64,000 bases of DNA, taken from the IMG/VR virus record IMGVR_UViG_3300033149_004284, positions 22,288 to 86,287 of that record; one strand, 5' to 3'. This document shows positions 14,850-22,044 of the stretch, one piece after another. Below the pieces are notes generated by a model, which had not been told where the DNA came from, did no database searches, and saw only the letters and a program-made list of their open reading frames with translations. This stretch comes from a virus. The first letter of the stretch is position 1. Each line of letters opens with the position of its first letter. The position numbers and the translations under genes are program-made.

Positions 14850-15368
14850 TCACCCTCCCTTGCGGGCTCTCACAATCTGCGCTTCATACAGTAAGATAGC
14901 TTCTTTCCGAGTTGGCAGAGAACCCTTAGCGCAGAATATCATGCAGCGGTAGAAACAGCCGTCTGGGGACCTCGCAATTTCAGGTTTACCGCTAAAGTGG
15001 TCGGAGACTCGCCGATCAAATGGGCAGAAGTTCCTCAATGTATTGTACTTTGGAGCTACTCGCCCTCTCTTAATGAACTCGTCTGGCCACAGGTGATCTT
15101 CGGCATCTGGCCATGCTTCTGCGTCCCTACTACACTTACCCCAAGAGCAGTAGAACTCCTTGGCCCCGATCTCGTCACAGTTGTAGTATGAGAAATTCAA
15201 GCCTGCTTTCAATCGTTCCACCATCCGTTCAAGAAATACTACATAGCGTTCATTGGACAGTTCCATCTTCTTGTACCGACAGAGAATACAGATCGTCTCG
15301 GCCTCGACTGGGATAAACTCCTTGCCACAAGAATCACAAATGGCTGTCTTTCGCCTTCTTACTCGCAT
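14850..15368 (-). CDS. Cys-rich hypothetical protein, 172 aa
   Basis: An N-terminal zinc ribbon (CDSCGKEFIPVEAETICILC, residues about 11-30) is followed by a helix and a second set of cysteines (CSWGKCSRDAE, NFCPFDRR, CFYRCMIFC). It overlaps the upstream gene by 10 bases. Likely a zinc-binding phage protein. No enzymatic motif is visible. Confidence 0.6.
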   Translation of the reverse strand: MRVRRRKTAICDSCGKEFIPVEAETICILCRYKKMELSNERYVVFLERMVERLKAGLNFSYYNCDEIGAKEFYCSWGKCSRDAEAWPDAEDHLWPDEFIKRGRVAPKYNTLRNFCPFDRRVSDHFSGKPEIARSPDGCFYRCMIFCAKGSLPTRKEAILLYEAQIVRARKGG

Positions 15369-15742
15369 AGCCTTCTCGCCTCCGCAGTGTACCAATCCCA
15401 GGTATTCATCGAGGAAGCCTTACCTTTGTAAATTACTATCCCTCCACCACCGAAGTCGCCCACTCGCGGCTTAGAGCAGGTCCCTGCCCAGGAAAGACTC
15501 CAGGGCTCCTCTACCTCAAACCGTTCCTGGAAGGCGGCAACTGTGTCTGCCAGAGCGCCAATATCGCCTGAGTCTTCAGAGTGGACCCAAACATCCTTCC
15601 CCTCTGCTGCGAACTCGCACGGCGGATACGCTGTTCCGTCATCATCCTTGACTGCCCCTGTGAGTTTCTGTATCAGCCAGTCCTGCTGCTCCTTCGTCTT
15701 ACAAGGAACTATCTCCGAGAACAGGGTCCAATAGTCAGCCAT
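15359..15742 (-). CDS. Hypothetical phage protein, 127 aa
   Basis: MADYWTLFSEIVPCKTKEQQ, then a middle part rich in Asp and Trp (DVWVHSEDSGDIGALADTV) and CSKPRVGDFGGGGIVI near the end. The pattern suggests a compact alpha/beta fold. I do not recognise the family. GAGG precedes the ATG and the gene is tightly packed with its neighbours. Confidence 0.58.
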   Translation of the reverse strand: MADYWTLFSEIVPCKTKEQQDWLIQKLTGAVKDDDGTAYPPCEFAAEGKDVWVHSEDSGDIGALADTVAAFQERFEVEEPWSLSWAGTCSKPRVGDFGGGGIVIYKGKASSMNTWDWYTAEARRLCE

Positions 15743-15745
15743 CAG

Positions 15746-16246
15746 TTACCTCCCAGGAGACTTTTCCGCTGTCGCCAAAGTCTTCAAGCTGCTGTCCTCG
15801 GGCAACTCCCCTTCCTCTGTGACGTAGGGCAGGACTCCCTCCAGGACATCCGCACTCTTGTAAGTAGGACCCGTCACAAACATATCCAGGAGATGGTGGT
15901 CAGGCGTAGTGATGATATAGCCATGCACGATACACCTGTCACCATTGTAGTGGAAGAGCTCTGAGACCCAGATGGAGTCCTTGCGCCCCGCTGTCAGTCT
16001 GATAACTGACTGCCGCACCGACGTAGGCATTGTGGGCCAGTTGCCCAGATCATAGTTGCGTAAGTAGCCTGGCTCATAGTCCGTTCGACTCCAGGTCTTG
16101 ACACACATCTCGCCTCGCACATAGAAGGCAGACTGAGTATTGGCTATAATGTTGCCTGTGCTGACGATGTTCGTCTGGCGGTCGAAAGTCTTATGCCCAG
16201 TCTCGACCAGCATACGATTAGGATTCTTCCAAACTTTCGCTTTCAT
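15746..16246 (-). CDS. Hypothetical beta-rich protein, 166 aa
   Basis: Unrecognised. Alternating hydrophobic pattern throughout (SIWVSELFHYNGDRCIVHGY) and a charged C-terminal tail (EKSPGR). The start overlaps the upstream stop (ATGA). Soluble, no signal peptide. Confidence 0.6.
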   Translation of the reverse strand: MKAKVWKNPNRMLVETGHKTFDRQTNIVSTGNIIANTQSAFYVRGEMCVKTWSRTDYEPGYLRNYDLGNWPTMPTSVRQSVIRLTAGRKDSIWVSELFHYNGDRCIVHGYIITTPDHHLLDMFVTGPTYKSADVLEGVLPYVTEEGELPEDSSLKTLATAEKSPGR

Positions 16247-16668
16247 GATCCCTCCCTTGAGACGCTAAAGAACCCGTTTTCGTCTCCGTACAGACCTCTC
16301 AACTCATCAAATATCTCCAGTAGCAAGGCTCGATCCTCGCCCTTCAACTCCCGACTAGCGCCATCAAACCAGTTGAGAAACCAGTACTCCACTCTCCAGG
16401 CATCATACCTCCCACCAGGATAGAAGCGAAACTCGTCCTGAGGGCCACCCCAGGAAATCTGATAACGATAGTAGCCCTGTTGCTGGTCCCTGAAAGTGCC
16501 CGCTTCCACATAGTCAAAACTCAGGCCATAGTCAAACAGATAGGACTCTACCTCTTCGCAGTACTCTTCGCTCCGCTGGTAGGAAGCCCAGAGCAACCTC
16601 AAATCCCTGAGCCTGGCCTCCATCTCCTCGTCAGTTCGCTCCTCACAAGTTCTCTGTTTCACAGTCAT
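16243..16668 (-). CDS. Hypothetical protein, 141 aa
   Basis: The first 60 residues are highly charged and helical, then an aromatic beta-like segment (GYYRYQISWGGPQDEFRFYP and WRVEYWFLNWFDG). GGAGGGAGAAG precedes the ATG. First gene after the tRNA-like element. Function unknown. Confidence 0.6.
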   Translation of the reverse strand: MTVKQRTCEERTDEEMEARLRDLRLLWASYQRSEEYCEEVESYLFDYGLSFDYVEAGTFRDQQQGYYRYQISWGGPQDEFRFYPGGRYDAWRVEYWFLNWFDGASRELKGEDRALLLEIFDELRGLYGDENGFFSVSREGS

Positions 16669-16742
16669 ACTTCTCCCTCCTTAACAACTTAGTGAGATAC
16701 TACTGTCAATCCATTCGCTCCCTCAGCCTTGTGAGGGGGGTC

Positions 16743-16806
16743 AAAGGTGGGGGCGGGACTCGAACCCGCCCAGGCCTCATACCTGCCTGTTGCCATGCCC
16801 ACCTTT
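16743..16806 (-). ncRNA. tRNA-like element lacking a D-arm, or an attP-like tRNA fragment
   Basis: On the minus strand AAAGGTGGG (16806-16798) pairs perfectly with CCCACCTTT (16751-16743). Inside is a textbook T-arm, GCGGG-TTCGAGT-CCCGC (16769-16753), and a hairpin CAGGC/GCCTG with a 9-base loop in the anticodon-arm position. Only eight bases (CATGGCAA) stand where a D-arm should be, and the loop has no proper U33-anticodon. A normal elongator tRNA is excluded. A tRNA mimic, a decayed tRNA or a tRNA-derived attachment site are the options. It lies in a 151-base gap between genes. Confidence 0.6.
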
Positions 16807-16819
16807 AACTGCCGTCTTC

Positions 16820-17140
16820 TCACGCCCTCGCCATGGCTTCTCGCCAGTCTCTTACCTTCTCTCGCCATAGTCCTGCGAACTCCCGCTGCTCGTCTGGGGT
16901 GACGTCTGCCACCTTGAACAGCCGCCTTAGGTTGGCCTCCCAGTCACTCAGGCTTCCAATGAAGTCGTTGCAGCCGATGTCTCCATCAATGCGAGCCAGC
17001 AGGCCACCATCGCAAGTGACATGCAGCTCCCGTATCTCAGGCTTTGTCCAGGACTGACCCAGAACATAACCCAGAATGGCTGACATCTTGCCACTCATAG
17101 CCGTGAACCTACTTGGGTGCAGCTTCTCACTTAGAGACAT
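16820..17140 (-). CDS. Hypothetical protein, 106 aa
   Basis: Start at 17140 by GGAGGAAG. MSLSEKLHPSRFTAMSGKMS, a central acidic beta segment and a C-terminal helical region (DEQREFAGLWREKVRDWREA). No family recognised. The 245 bases upstream (17141-17385) contain no gene I can support. Confidence 0.58.
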   Translation of the reverse strand: MSLSEKLHPSRFTAMSGKMSAILGYVLGQSWTKPEIRELHVTCDGGLLARIDGDIGCNDFIGSLSDWEANLRRLFKVADVTPDEQREFAGLWREKVRDWREAMARA

Positions 17141-17385
17141 GTTCACTTCCTCCTTCTGCTATCCGCCCGTTGGCGGGGCTATTTTCTTGCCTGCCCACAA
17201 TGCACTCTCCTGGTAAGCTGGCACTCGCAAGAGCGCGGCCATCGCATATCTACGCTGTCACCCTCCCCACCCCGCGTCGCTGCTCTTATCCAGCGTTGCT
17301 ATGTTCACATGCACATCGCAGACTCGGCCAGGTCGCTTTGCCAGTTACGAGGCCACTGGCAGGGCACTGATTCTGCTCTCTGTGG

Positions 17386-17580
17386 TCATCTCGCCTTTTG
17401 GCAGACAGCACACCAGAGAGTTGCCGCCGAAGGGTGTTTACAGCGAATGCTGTACAAGTTGTGCCCACACTTCGGACACAGATAGCGAGTACGCCGCGAG
17501 CTGCTGACCCTCCAGGACGGCGTTCCTGGAAACGGCTGCCCTTTTCGGGGGATATATGGTGTATCCCTTGGGGTTGCCAT
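17386..17580 (-). CDS. Zinc-ribbon miniprotein, 64 aa
   Basis: CPKCGHNLYSIRCKH followed by LWCAVCQKAR makes a four-cysteine ribbon in the C-terminal half. The N-terminal 30 residues are basic and Pro-rich. AAGGAG precedes the ATG. One of several zinc-ribbon miniproteins in this block. Partner unknown. Confidence 0.6.
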   Translation of the reverse strand: MATPRDTPYIPRKGQPFPGTPSWRVSSSRRTRYLCPKCGHNLYSIRCKHPSAATLWCAVCQKAR

Positions 17581-17637
17581 CTCTCTTACTCCTTATCAGT
17601 CACGAGGCTACTGGTGAGCCGCACATCTACCTGCTTA

Positions 17638-17772
17638 TCAATATTCCAGATAGTCCAGTAGCCAAAGCATCACTTGAAACCCAACTATGCCTAGCATCAG
17701 CCACAAGCCGCTCAGGTCAGGACGTCTCTTCTCAGGCTTCAGCCAGTCTTGACTCGCCCAGTCTCTCTTCAT
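17638..17772 (-). CDS. Small membrane protein, 44 aa
   Basis: AGGAGAGAGG precedes the ATG. MKRDWASQDWLKPEKRRPDL is followed by a hydrophobic helix GLWLMLGIVGFQVMLWLLDY. One membrane span with a basic N-terminal side. Function unknown. Confidence 0.5.
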   Translation of the reverse strand: MKRDWASQDWLKPEKRRPDLSGLWLMLGIVGFQVMLWLLDYLEY

Positions 17773-17787
17773 TTGCCTCTCTCCTGT

Positions 17788-18078
17788 CTACCTCACTATC
17801 TGATTGGCGATATATTCTTGTACAGCCACGAGAGCCCTCTCGCCTATCGAGCCTGTCTCTCCGCCCTTCATACGAGCCAGTGCGGGAATATCAGCACACA
17901 TCTGCAATGCCTCTCTCCTGTCCCAAGGCCCAAGGTCTTTAGCGACATCCAGGGCCAGATGCCAAGGGCTCCAAGAATTCCAGGAGTCAGGGCTCTCTTT
18001 CTGTCGGTACTTGGCCCACTCTTTGTGCTTGGCCCTGGCTTGCCTAACTATTCTCTCCAGTTTCTGTTTGCTGGTCAT
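17788..18078 (-). CDS. Hypothetical protein, 96 aa
   Basis: A basic N-terminal helix (KQKLERIVRQARAKHKEWAK), a Trp-rich middle and a helical C-terminus. AGGAGGAACTC precedes the ATG. No family recognised. Confidence 0.6.
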   Translation of the reverse strand: MTSKQKLERIVRQARAKHKEWAKYRQKESPDSWNSWSPWHLALDVAKDLGPWDRREALQMCADIPALARMKGGETGSIGERALVAVQEYIANQIVR

Positions 18079-18106
18079 CCGAGTTCCTCCTTTTATGCTT
18101 GAGTTC

Positions 18107-18313
18107 CTATAACCATGGAAGAGTCTTTGCCTTACCTTCCTTTCTCCACTCCCACCCGCAAGTTAAGCAAAACCGTCTTTGCCTCTTTCTATGAATGTAC
18201 CGCCGCCTTGTCTCGCCACATACAGGACACTCCTCTCCAAGAGAGACTTTTCGCAGCGCCCCTTTGGAGATAACAATTCCTTTCGCTGCGAGGATTTCTC
18301 CTATCGTTGCCAT
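18107..18313 (-). CDS. Zinc-ribbon miniprotein, 68 aa
   Basis: An N-terminal helix (GEILAAKGIVISKGALRKV) then CPVCG and CLTCGW separated by a basic stretch (RRRYIHRKRQRRF), a four-cysteine ribbon suggestive of nucleic-acid binding. Its start overlaps the stop of the next gene upstream. Confidence 0.6.
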   Translation of the reverse strand: MATIGEILAAKGIVISKGALRKVSLGEECPVCGETRRRYIHRKRQRRFCLTCGWEWRKEGKAKTLPWL

Positions 18314-18513
18314 CAGTCTGTGCCCCTCACTGCCGTCTGAGCAGCGATCTCCCTCTTCACTCCTACTAACGCCCTCTCAGCCCGGCTGGCTATCCATCGG
18401 GCCGTGTCAAGGCGATACCCTAGCCAAGGTTTCTCGGCAACGATTTTCTCCAAGCGATGTACTTCCGCCTTCGCCTTGGCTGCTGCGTCCTCAAAGTCAA
18501 CCAGGTTTGTCAT
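18313..18513 (-). CDS. Small helical protein, 66 aa
   Basis: Predominantly helical and coiled-coil-like (FEDAAAKAKAEVHRLEKIVA). It overlaps the metallopeptidase gene by ATGA and the ribbon gene by one base, so it is translationally coupled. Function unknown. Confidence 0.58.
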   Translation of the reverse strand: MTNLVDFEDAAAKAKAEVHRLEKIVAEKPWLGYRLDTARWIASRAERALVGVKREIAAQTAVRGTD

Positions 18514-18959
18514 CTTGTGAATCTCTCTGGCCCAAAGCTCTCAAAAGGATAGTTTTGGACCAGCCTTCTTAGTATTGCCACAAAGTAGCGATTGTGCACT
18601 GAGCCTTTCCATCTCTCGTCTCTGTCCACCTGCAACACATGGGCAAACTCGTGCAGCACTACCCGCCAGACTCCCTCATATCCTCTTTTTACCCCACGCC
18701 AGACACACTCCTGTTCGAGCCTAGAGCCAACGCTGCCATACTGGTAGGCCCAGAGCAATCCTTCTCTGCCATAGGTGATGGCATGTGCCTGGCTTCGCTT
18801 GCCGCCACCTCGATGGCGACTACCTGTGCCTCTCACTACCTCAGTGTAGAAGTGCAAGCCAACTCGCTCCTTGCGATAGAGTTCCTCGGTCAGCGCAACT
18901 GCGTACCGTGCTAGGCTTACTTGCTCAAGGCTTACTTCCTCAGTGTATACTTGCTCCAT
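18510..18959 (-). CDS. Zinc metallopeptidase-like protein (HExxH)
   Basis: 149 aa. VVLHEFAHVLQVDRDERWKG followed by SVHNRYFVAIL gives HExxH and a third His about 15 residues on, as in SprT-like and related zincin folds. The upstream part is beta-rich. No signal peptide, so it would act in the cytoplasm. The start at 18959 is two bases after the preceding stop; the longer frame to 19049 would overlap the upstream gene by 88 bases. The substrate is unknown. Confidence 0.72.
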   Translation of the reverse strand: MEQVYTEEVSLEQVSLARYAVALTEELYRKERVGLHFYTEVVRGTGSRHRGGGKRSQAHAITYGREGLLWAYQYGSVGSRLEQECVWRGVKRGYEGVWRVVLHEFAHVLQVDRDERWKGSVHNRYFVAILRRLVQNYPFESFGPERFTR

Positions 18960-18961
18960 AT

Positions 18962-19183
18962 CTACCTGCCCCGCCGCTTGCGCCTTGGGCAAGTAGGCAA
19001 ATCTCGGTAGCAACATACCGCGCATCTCCATCGGAAAGCCTTCTGGCAATCTTCTATCTCTCGCTTCCTAGCCATCTTCCGGTCCTTCGCCTCTAACCTC
19101 CTGGCAAGCCGCAGATACCGCATGGTGCCAGGCTTAGCGCCGCGTTCCTGGACACGAATGTCCAAGTCAGAATAATAGCCCAC
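18962..19183 (-). CDS. Small basic Cys-containing protein, 73 aa, GTG start
   Basis: GAAAGGAGGG lies before the GTG at 19183, giving VGYYSDLDIRVQERGAKPG as the N-terminus. Very basic middle, then CAVCCYRDLPTC and a KRRGR tail, a possible zinc or nucleic-acid binding element. No family recognised. Confidence 0.58.
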   Translation of the reverse strand: MGYYSDLDIRVQERGAKPGTMRYLRLARRLEAKDRKMARKREIEDCQKAFRWRCAVCCYRDLPTCPRRKRRGR

Positions 19184-19229
19184 AATTCCCTCCTTTCGGC
19201 TACTTGCTCTTCTCTCTCCCACCTACTCC

Positions 19230-19442
19230 CTACTCTATCTTGTCCATTGCCGTAAAGTCCCCGCAAGATACCGTATACCTACCACGGCGCGCCTTGGGAT
19301 GCTCATCAAAGGCAAGATAATCCCACGTGTTCCAGTTCCCTCTACCCTGTTCGTATGCAGCAACTACGGCTTGCTCAGGTGAACAGGTGTACCAACGCTC
19401 CTCTCCCGTATCAAGATTCTTTACTCTCATCATCTCCATCAT
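19230..19442 (-). CDS. Hypothetical protein, 70 aa
   Basis: VKNLDTGEERWYTCSPEQAV then VAAYEQGRGNWNTWDYLAFD resembles short phage proteins with a beta-hairpin followed by an alpha helix. Coupled to the upstream gene by ATGA. Function unknown. Confidence 0.58.
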   Translation of the reverse strand: MMEMMRVKNLDTGEERWYTCSPEQAVVAAYEQGRGNWNTWDYLAFDEHPKARRGRYTVSCGDFTAMDKIE

Positions 19443-19669
19443 ACCAGAGCCATCTCGCGCGTCTCTTCATCTTCCCGCATAGCCGACGCAATCAAGTCCA
19501 GTATCCATACCGACTCTTGGCCAAAGTCCACAATGCTCATTCCAGGATTCTCTGGATCGAAGATGAACCCGCAGGCCAGGCACTCCGTGTTGCCGTCGCC
19601 CAGTTCCTCCAACTCGTGCGCCCCGCACATAGCACAGGTGTGAGACGCATAACTCTCTCTCTGATACAT
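19439..19669 (-). CDS. Zinc-ribbon miniprotein, 76 aa
   Basis: CAMCGAHELEELGDGNTEC followed by LACGF forms a four-Cys zinc ribbon. The C-terminal half is acidic and helical. AGGAGGAT precedes the ATG. Ribbon type similar to transcription-factor ribbons, but the target is unknown. Confidence 0.6.
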   Translation of the reverse strand: MYQRESYASHTCAMCGAHELEELGDGNTECLACGFIFDPENPGMSIVDFGQESVWILDLIASAMREDEETREMALV

Positions 19670-19693
19670 GGCTATCCTCCTTATACTCCACCC

Positions 19694-20110
19694 TTAATAT
19701 TGACGGAAGCCCATAGGCATCTCCTCTCTTCTCTCCCATGCCACTTGCTCTACTAGCTCCTCAGACCACTGAGGGTGTAGGATATGAAGCAACTCGTGTT
19801 CTAGGGTCGCTTGCCAATACCACTGACGCAAAGTCTCCGTTGGTATAAGTATGACCTTCGCCTTGCGATTAAGTGCCCTACCAGCAGACCGACACTGATA
19901 TTGCGGAGGAATTGTCATTCTGGCTCGTGCATATTCCTCTTTATACTGGGCAATCCACTCATCATCAAACAAGTTGAAAACGTCAGTGGGCATCACGACA
20001 ACTTTGACAGGAACCTGAAGGTCCGCGCATCGCGCTTCCCACCAGGCCTCTGCCCGCCGCCGCGCCGCACCAGTTCTACTGCCCCTGTCGAGAAACCTTA
20101 CTCCTCTCAT
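19694..20110 (-). CDS. Zinc metallopeptidase-like protein (HELLH)
   Basis: 138 aa. ATLEHELLHILHPQWSEELV has HExxH followed by a Glu in a second helix, the gluzincin pattern seen in ImmA/IrrE-like and SprT-like phage proteins. It is the second putative metallopeptidase within 1.2 kb; the two differ strongly in sequence. The start at 20110 is set by GAAGGAGGG. Possible roles are cleavage of a repressor or a host protein, both inferred. Confidence 0.7.
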   Translation of the reverse strand: MRGVRFLDRGSRTGAARRRAEAWWEARCADLQVPVKVVVMPTDVFNLFDDEWIAQYKEEYARARMTIPPQYQCRSAGRALNRKAKVILIPTETLRQWYWQATLEHELLHILHPQWSEELVEQVAWERREEMPMGFRQY

Positions 20111-20120
20111 CTGTCCCTCC
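20099..20120. repeat. 22-bp direct repeat, copy 1
   Basis: TACTCCTCTCATCTGTCCCT plus CC is identical to 20462-20483. On the minus strand it carries the ribosome site and first codons (MRGV) of the metallopeptidase gene. A looser similarity extends about 25 bases further (CCAGTTCTACTGCC against CCAGTTCTTCTGCC). Confidence 0.75.
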
Positions 20121-20170
20121 TTAATATCTTGTGCCCCGCATATAGCGCAAGTGCGGGGCACACTTCCCCT

Positions 20171-20410
20171 CTACCTGCTCGCTGAATAGTTGCGTCGCAT
20201 ACTTGCAACTGCATCCTCCAAGGACTCATAGTCGAAGCCAACGTCCTCTGTCTCGAAACGCGAGCCTTCACTGTCGATACCATGATAGAAGTACCCGAAG
20301 CCCCCGTTCGCCTTGAAAATCGTTCCCCAAGTTCCCGCTTGGGGGGGCTCACCTTCTGTCTCGGCTCCATGTGGTCTTTTCTTGGACACCAGAATTGTGA
20401 TGTACGCCAT
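20171..20410 (-). CDS. Hypothetical protein, 79 aa
   Basis: MAYITILVSKKRPHGAETEG, then a glycine/aromatic part (ANGGFGYFYHGIDSEG) and an acidic helical C-terminus. Start at 20410 after GGGAGGG. The frame is open further upstream through a duplicated MRGV-type start, but the GGGAGGG site argues for 20410. Unrecognised. Confidence 0.55.
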   Translation of the reverse strand: MAYITILVSKKRPHGAETEGEPPQAGTWGTIFKANGGFGYFYHGIDSEGSRFETEDVGFDYESLEDAVASMRRNYSASR

Positions 20411-20461
20411 GTTCCCTCCCTTGTCCTTCCGAGTTATGCCAGTTCTTCTGCCGCTAAGTCC

Positions 20462-20483
20462 TACTCCTCTCATCTGTCCCTCC
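20462..20483. repeat. 22-bp direct repeat, copy 2
   Basis: Identical to 20099-20120. Here the duplicated ribosome site and MRGV start lead into a fragment (MRGVGLSGRRTGITRK) resembling the beginning of the metallopeptidase gene, evidence of a local duplication. Confidence 0.7.
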
Positions 20484-20721
20484 AGTTCCATAGTCGCTAA
20501 TCCAGTTCCCAGTTTCGCCTTTGACTGCCAGCCCTCAGTTCGACTATAGCCAGCAAATCGGCCAGTTCAGCTCGGCCAGTTCCTAGCCCCAGTTCGCCCC
20601 CTTGCCTAACTGCTGCTCGGTCTAGCAGTCGGACTGGCACGGGGGCTATAATAGCAGCCAGTTCAAAAGTGGCCAGTTCGGAGTGGCTAGCGGCCAGTTC
20701 CCAGTTCATAATGGCCAGTTT
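20482..20721. repeat. Cluster of about twelve CCAGTT(C) heptamers in a 240-bp non-coding stretch
   Basis: CCAGTTC or a one-base variant recurs about twelve times, often as GGCCAGTTC and mostly in the same orientation, between the 79-aa gene and the 192-aa gene. An open minus-strand frame crossing it merely encodes repeated Glu-Leu-Ala and lacks a ribosome site, so I treat 20411-20798 as non-coding. It could be a protein-binding array or part of a replication origin. Confidence 0.65.
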
Positions 20722-20798
20722 CCGCCCGCCTGGTGTAGCCATGGTTGGCCAAGGCTATGACTATGATCGATCCCAGGCTAGGCCGCCGGCGAAATAGA

Positions 20799-21377
20799 CT
20801 ATGTTATGCTCGCGTACATTTCTGGTTTGTGTGTTTTTATCCAAGTGGCTGCGTTTGGTGGGTGTGTGCCCTCACCTCGCCAACTGATGCCGCCGCCGTT
20901 TGTGAGCTCGAGGATGTCGGCCATAGAAGCCCAACTGGAGTAGCTAACGCCCTCATAGGTGGGTTTGCGTATACCTCGACTGTCACCGTTGCCACGTGGT
21001 CCGCCCGTGGACCCCTTGCGCTTTTTTCCATAGACGGTTTCTATTCTGTCTATGGCAGCGGTGCCGTCCTCACGTCGGCCAATGCAGAAGCTAGTTATGG
21101 CGTCGGGTATGGCTACGCTGTTGACCCGTTCGAGGATCGCTTTGGCACATGGCGCGAAATCCGCCGATAGCTTCTCTATGAGCTCATCGTGAATAGACCG
21201 CTCCAAAGACCGAATCTCACGGGTTAGCGATCCGATAGTCCGAGCGAACATTATGGGATCTCTCTCCTCGAGATCGTAGCGCATGTCCTTCAAAGTTTCC
21301 AATTGTAACAGTGTTGCCGATGGCGTTTTGGTCGCTGCCACTTTACTAGTTATCGCCGTCGTCTTCTCATTAGGCAT
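20799..21377 (-). CDS. Hypothetical protein, 192 aa, first gene after its own promoter
   Basis: The N-terminal 100 residues are helical (ETLKDMRYDLEERDPIMFAR; REIRSLERSIHDELIEKLSA), then a flexible Gly/Lys/Arg linker (GKKRKGSTGGPRGNGDSRG) and a compact C-terminal domain YEGVSYSSWASMADILELTN. A basic linker joining a helical oligomerisation part to a small domain suggests DNA binding. Promoter at 21516-21543 and GGAGGG before the ATG. Family not recognised. Confidence 0.62.
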   Translation of the reverse strand: MPNEKTTAITSKVAATKTPSATLLQLETLKDMRYDLEERDPIMFARTIGSLTREIRSLERSIHDELIEKLSADFAPCAKAILERVNSVAIPDAITSFCIGRREDGTAAIDRIETVYGKKRKGSTGGPRGNGDSRGIRKPTYEGVSYSSWASMADILELTNGGGISWRGEGTHPPNAATWIKTHKPEMYASIT

Positions 21378-21515
21378 GTCATTCCCTCCACATGCGTGAC
21401 GCCGGCGGCCTAGCCTAGAGTCGATCCATATGGAGGTTGATCGGTCGCGGAGGTTCCTCCCCTCCCCTCACCCTCGCCCAACACCTCATTTTTTAAGGTA
21501 CTCAAACCTACCCCC

Positions 21516-21543
21516 ATGATAGTCCTCGTGATGTAGATGTCAA
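21516..21543 (-). promoter_or_regulatory. Sigma-70 promoter, leftward, for the 192-aa gene
   Basis: On the minus strand TTGACA (21543-21538), 16-base spacer, TATCAT (21521-21516), about 140 bases upstream of the start codon at 21377. It is probably the head of the leftward block running to about 6.4 kb. Confidence 0.7.
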
Positions 21544-21604
21544 ATCCGCTATTGTAGCGATGTGCGGTCGGTTGCTGTTTTCTATACCATAACACGACGA
21601 CTCA

Positions 21605-21624
21605 AAAGCAGGTTTTCCTGCTTT
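21605..21624. terminator. 8-bp perfect hairpin with TTTT loop
   Basis: AAAGCAGG-TTTT-CCTGCTTT, symmetrical on both strands. The short A/T flanks could give weak termination in either direction between the leftward and rightward promoters. The U-run is short, so this is tentative. Confidence 0.35.
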
Positions 21625-21760
21625 ATGGGAACCCTGGCGCAGGAAAGTGAGATGGGGATGGATAGCCCCAGCCTCCATTTCCCCCATGTCTGAAACTTTT
21701 CCCTCTGCATAACAGCGTAAACGACTACAACCCGCTGCTAAGGACTAGGCTAGACCGTAG

Positions 21761-21831
21761 TTCACATAATGGTTATTAGCGGTTGGTTTACATAATGGCT
21801 ATCTGTCTGTGGGTAGTTTACATAACGGCTA
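21761..21831. repeat. Three ACATAAYGG direct repeats upstream of the rightward promoter
   Basis: TTCACATAATGGTTA, TTTACATAATGGCTA and TTTACATAACGGCTA with ACATAA cores at 21764, 21790 and 21820. A fourth TTTACATAAT lies at 23745. The same core occurs in inverse orientation upstream of the 6.1 kb promoter. Candidate operators or iterons. Confidence 0.72.
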
Positions 21832-21856
21832 GATAACCACTAGCCAAAATTGGGCC

Positions 21857-21885
21857 TTGACAAGAGTGCCAATTAGGTGTATAAT
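21857..21885 (+). promoter_or_regulatory. Perfect-consensus sigma-70 promoter, rightward
   Basis: TTGACA (21857-21862), 17-base spacer, TATAAT (21880-21885). The block AAATTGGGCCTTGACA matches the leftward 6.1 kb promoter at 15 of 16 bases. Transcription would begin near 21892, making the structured leader and the HNH-AP2 gene. Confidence 0.9.
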
Positions 21886-21934
21886 AGTAATTGCTAGGCT
21901 AAAGGGCAGGCTGGGCAATCTATGTAGTGGCATC

Positions 21935-22044
21935 CGAGAAGTCGGCTTTTTCTCTCAGGCAACCAGGAAGGAAGTTCATTCCTTCCCCCTGTTTGGATGC
22001 CCAGGGTTGCCCTTGGTTGCCTGAGAGAAGAGGGCGACTTCTCG
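21935..22044 (+). ncRNA. Highly structured leader RNA / candidate regulatory RNA
   Basis: Nested perfect helices: CGAGAAGTCG (21935-21944) with CGACTTCTCG (22035-22044); CTCTCAGGCAACCA (21952-21965) with TGGTTGCCTGAGAG (22014-22027); and inside, GGAAGGAA/TTCCTTCC (21966-21986) plus a small AGGG-TTG-CCCT hairpin. Together they form a long two-part stem closed by a three-way junction. It begins about 43 bases after the predicted transcription start and ends 50 bases before the HNH-AP2 ATG, so it is a 5' leader or an independent small RNA. No known riboswitch or tmRNA consensus is recognised. Confidence 0.72.

Noticed and set aside
20497-20742. Minus-strand frame encoding repeated Glu-Leu-Ala
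   Set aside because: It is simply the translation of the CCAGTT repeat array and has no ribosome site, so I call the stretch non-coding.
20745-21170. Plus-strand frame opposite the 192-aa gene
   Set aside because: No ribosome site. The minus-strand gene has a promoter, GGAGGG and ordered domains.
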